DNA from: Mesorhizobium sp.
GTDB lineage: Bacteria; Pseudomonadota; Alphaproteobacteria; Rhizobiales; Rhizobiaceae
Assembly (NCBI GenBank): GCA_027492275.1
Contig: JAPUFC010000042.1
Coordinates: 1-64,000, forward strand
Reading direction: 5' to 3'
DNA length: 64,000 nucleotides
The notes under the pieces are model-generated. The model did not search any database. It was given only the letters and a program-made list of their open reading frames with translations, and was not told the DNA's origin. The position numbers and the translations under genes are program-made. Shown piece by piece: positions 61,527 to 64,000 of the stretch (position 1 is its first letter; the number at the start of each line of letters is the position of its first letter).

Positions 61527-62615
61527 ATGTGGCCCGACCGGCGTATCCTCGATCTTTTCGGCATCGAGCTGCCCATCATCCAGGCGCCGATGGCGGGGCC
61601 GGTCTTTTCCGACATGGTGATCGCGGTGGCCGAGGCGGGCGGGCTGGGCTCGCTGCCCTGCGCCACGATGGACGAGGCGCGGGTGCGCGGCGAGCTCGGC
61701 GTCATCCGCCAGCGGACCGGGCGGCCGATCAACGTCAATTTCTTCTGCCACACGCCGCCGGCCGTGGACGCGGCGCGCGAGGCGGCCTGGCGAAAGCGCC
61801 TGCGGCCGTATTACGAGGAGTTCGGCCTCGATGCCGACGCGCCGATCCCCGCCTCCAGCCGCACCCCGTTCGACGACGATCTCTGCGCGCTGGTCGAGGA
61901 TTTCCGGCCGGAGGTGGTGAGCTTCCATTTCGGCCTGCCGGCGCGGCCGCTGCTCGACCGCGTTCGGGCGACAGGCGCGAAGATCATCTCGTCGGCGACC
62001 ACGGTGGACGAGGCACGCTGGCTGGAGGAGCGCGGCTGCGACGCGATCATCGCGCAGGGTTTCGAGGCCGGCGGGCATCGCGGCATCTTCCTTTCGGACG
62101 ATCTCTCCACGCAGATGGGCACCTTCGCGCTGGTGCCGCAGGTGGTCGACGCGGTGAGTGTGCCGGTGATCGCGGCCGGCGGCATCTCGGACGCGCGCGG
62201 CATCGTGGCGGCGCTGGCGCTGGGCGCCTCGGCCGTGCAGATCGGCACCGCCTATCTGTTCACGCCGGAGGCGCGGCTGGCCGCCCCGCACCGCGCGGCG
62301 CTGCACAGCCGGCGGGTCGAGGAAACCGCGCTGACCAATGTCTTCACCGGGCGGCCGGCACGCGGCATGGTCAACCGCATCGTGCGCGAGGCCGGGCCGC
62401 TCAGCGCCATCGCGCCCGAATTCCCGCTGGCCGGCGGCGCGCTGGCGCCGTTGCGGGCGGTCACGGAAAAGCTCGGCCCGGAAAAAGCCGGCTCCGGCGA
62501 TTTCATGTCGCTGTGGGCCGGCCAGGCCGCCGCGCTTGCACGCGACATGCCCGCGGGCGAGCTGACCCGCCATCTGGCCGCGCAAGCGCTGGCCCGGCTG
62601 AACCACAAGGCCTGA
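61527..62615 (+). CDS. NAD(P)H-dependent flavin oxidoreductase, nitronate monooxygenase-like
   Basis: This TIM-barrel FMN enzyme of 362 residues is of the 2-nitropropane dioxygenase family. The N-terminal PIIQAPMAGPVFSDMV, the motif QGFEAGGHRG with the conserved His, VIAAGGISDARGI (FMN phosphate region) and ALGASAVQIGTAYL identify it. Such enzymes oxidise nitronates or act as NAD(P)H-quinone reductases; which one cannot be told. The ATG has GGAGGAGG six bases upstream. It follows tRNA-Gln and faces the DUF488 gene with a six-base gap. Confidence 0.88.
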   Translation: MWPDRRILDLFGIELPIIQAPMAGPVFSDMVIAVAEAGGLGSLPCATMDEARVRGELGVIRQRTGRPINVNFFCHTPPAVDAAREAAWRKRLRPYYEEFGLDADAPIPASSRTPFDDDLCALVEDFRPEVVSFHFGLPARPLLDRVRATGAKIISSATTVDEARWLEERGCDAIIAQGFEAGGHRGIFLSDDLSTQMGTFALVPQVVDAVSVPVIAAGGISDARGIVAALALGASAVQIGTAYLFTPEARLAAPHRAALHSRRVEETALTNVFTGRPARGMVNRIVREAGPLSAIAPEFPLAGGALAPLRAVTEKLGPEKAGSGDFMSLWAGQAAALARDMPAGELTRHLAAQALARLNHKA

Positions 62616-62621
62616 GTCGGA

Positions 62622-62972
62622 TCAGCCGCCGTCCCGCAGGACCTCCGCAAGCACCAGGGCGTGATTGTGAGCCTCGTCGCGCGCGCCATAGAGCAGCGTC
62701 ACGGGTTCTTTTTGCGCGCGCTCACGCAACGCCTCGACGCCAGCCGCGTTCTCGGCGAGCTCGGCCCGATAGCGGTGGCGAAATTCGCTCCATTTCCCCG
62801 GATCGTGCCCGAACAAGCGGCGCAAGGCCGGGCTCGGCGCGATGTCCTTGAGCCAGAGGTCGACGGCGGCGTCCGCCTTCGACAGGCCGCGCGGCCACAG
62901 CCGGTCGACAAGGACGCGAAGGCCGTCCCCGTCCGACGGCGGCTCGTAGACGCGCTTCAGCCCGAGCCTCAC
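62622..62972 (-). CDS. DUF488 family protein
   Basis: This small protein of 116 residues has the DUF488 pattern: [24 protein letters not shown] at the N-terminus, then [12 protein letters not shown], and a [17 protein letters not shown] end. The Arg-rich N-terminal motif and the final DExxHNHAxVL are typical of the family, which has no firm function. The ATG overlaps the smc stop by four bases as ATGA, so it is probably co-transcribed with smc. Confidence 0.88.
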   Translation of the reverse strand: MRLGLKRVYEPPSDGDGLRVLVDRLWPRGLSKADAAVDLWLKDIAPSPALRRLFGHDPGKWSEFRHRYRAELAENAAGVEALRERAQKEPVTLLYGARDEAHNHALVLAEVLRDGG

Positions 62973-64000
62973 GACGCCTCGCGCATCCTCTCGGCGGCCT
63001 GAAGGTCGACCGAGACCAGCGTCGAGACGCCCTGCTCGGCCATGGTGACGCCGAACAGGCGGTTCATGCGCGCCATGGTGATGGGGTTGTGGGTGATGAC
63101 GATGAAGCGCGTCTCGGTCGAGGCGGCCATCTCGTCCATCAGGTTGCAGAAGCGCTCGACATTGTGGTCGTCCAGCGGCGCGTCGACCTCGTCCAGCACG
63201 CAGATCGGCGCGGGGTTGGTGAGGAAGACGGCGAAGATCAGCGCCATCGCCGTCAGCGCCTGCTCGCCGCCGGACAGAAGCGTCATGGTCTGCGGCTTCT
63301 TGCCCGGCGGACGGGCGAGGATTTCCAGCCCGGCTTCCAGTGGGTCGTCGGACTCGATCAGTTGCAGCTCGGCCGTGCCACCGCCGAAGAGATGCGTGAA
63401 CAGGCGCTGGAACTGGGCGTTGACCACGTCGAAGGCGGCCAGCAGGCGCTCGCGCCCCTCGCTGTTCAACGACTGGATCGCCTGCCTGAGCTTGCGGATG
63501 GCCTCGATGATGTCCTCGCGCTCGGTGACGATGGTTTCCAGCCGGTCGGACAGTTCCTTCTGCTCCTCGTCGGCGCGCAGATTGACCGCGCCGAGGCGCT
63601 CGCGCTCGATCTTCAGGCGCTCCAGCCGGCGCTCGGTGTCGGCCATGTCCGGCATCGGCGCGGCGGCGTCCAGCCCGGTCTGGCCGATGGCCAGATGCGG
63701 CGCGATGCCCAGCGTTTCCTGGATGCGCGTCTCGGCCTCGCGGCGGCGCTCGTCGGCGGCGTTGAGTCGCTCCTCAGCGCGCGCCCGCGCCTCGCGCGAT
63801 TCGGCCAGCGCCTGCACGGAGCCGGTCGCCTGCCGGTCCAGCGCGGCCTGCCGCGTCTCGGCTTCCTGCAAACGGTCGGCGGCGGCCTTGCGCGCCGCTT
63901 CGAGGTCGGCAAGCTGGCTGGTCAGCGACCGGCGGCGCGCGTCCAGCTCGTCCGGCGCATCGGCCAGCTCTTCCAGCTCGGCCTGCATGCCCTCGCGCCG
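62969..64000 (-). CDS. smc: Chromosome segregation protein SMC (C-terminal part, partial)
   Basis: At least 343 residues are visible; the frame is still open at the window edge, so the N-terminal part is outside. A long coiled coil rich in Arg, Glu and Ala leads to the ABC-type head domain: [17 protein letters not shown] is the signature motif and [15 protein letters not shown] the Walker B with catalytic Glu. The D-loop follows, then [14 protein letters not shown] with ScpA/ScpB condenses and organises chromosomes. The stop overlaps the DUF488 start. Confidence 0.93.
   Translation of the reverse strand, partial: RREGMQAELEELADAPDELDARRRSLTSQLADLEAARKAAADRLQEAETRQAALDRQATGSVQALAESREARARAEERLNAADERRREAETRIQETLGIAPHLAIGQTGLDAAAPMPDMADTERRLERLKIERERLGAVNLRADEEQKELSDRLETIVTEREDIIEAIRKLRQAIQSLNSEGRERLLAAFDVVNAQFQRLFTHLFGGGTAELQLIESDDPLEAGLEILARPPGKKPQTMTLLSGGEQALTAMALIFAVFLTNPAPICVLDEVDAPLDDHNVERFCNLMDEMAASTETRFIVITHNPITMARMNRLFGVTMAEQGVSTLVSVDLQAAERMREAS

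Overview
This window is a GC-rich stretch of an alphaproteobacterial chromosome, most likely from the order Hyphomicrobiales (Rhizobiales), near Mesorhizobium and other Phyllobacteriaceae. That placement is an inference. It rests on gene content: a MucR/Ros regulator, a DUF1491/DUF2336/DUF5330/DUF6456 gene set, a glgP-B-C-A-pgm-glgX glycogen operon, TadE/TadG proteins, a single-chain pyruvate phosphate dikinase and a CtrA-type TTAA-N7-TTAA box. No species was identified by search.

Layout. Bases 1-3.7 kb are accessory DNA: non-coding sequence, an IS3-family (IS2-like) insertion sequence with a probable -1 frameshift between its two ORFs, and a tyrosine integrase. From about 3.9 kb the sequence looks like ordinary chromosome. 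3.9-8 kb holds a DUF2336 gene facing a histidine kinase - peptidoglycan-binding - DUF1491 operon, with a perfect CtrA-like box on one side and a near-perfect one on the other. 8.1-11.2 kb holds small conserved genes (DUF5330, SufE, a DnaA-domain-IV-like protein coupled to DUF6456, MucR). 11.3-17.2 kb is a complete mrpABCDEFG Na+/H+ antiporter operon with overlapping genes. 17.3-26.1 kb carries oligopeptidase B, a SET-domain protein, two c-type cytochromes, a superoxide dismutase, a haloacid dehalogenase, an L,D-transpeptidase lipoprotein and a HerA-like ATPase. 26.2-31.7 kb holds a shortened methylmalonyl-CoA mutase small-subunit-like gene, an SDR with the catalytic Tyr replaced by Phe, and betA - a 48-residue membrane protein - betB for glycine betaine synthesis. 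31.7-35.7 kb holds a phosphohexomutase, tRNA-Pro and a TadE/TadG pair.

35.7-48.5 kb is a seven-gene glycogen cluster on the minus strand, covering synthesis, debranching, phosphorolysis, glucose-phosphate interconversion and an alpha-glucosidase; a PfkB sugar kinase lies beside it. 49.8-54.7 kb holds a DegT aminotransferase and the sulfate activation genes cysD-cysNC-cysQ. 55-64 kb holds bioY, an MBL hydrolase, a DUF1499 protein, ppdK, a VOC protein, tRNA-Gln, a nitronate monooxygenase-like flavoprotein, DUF488 and the C-terminal part of smc, which runs off the window.

I did not find a clearly new multi-gene system. The observations most worth a second look are the CtrA boxes around the kinase cluster, the DnaA-domain-IV/DUF6456 coupled pair, the 48-residue protein in the betaine operon, the Phe-SDR, the truncated mutase-like gene, and a composite repeat made of a 43-bp inverted repeat enclosing three 28-bp units.
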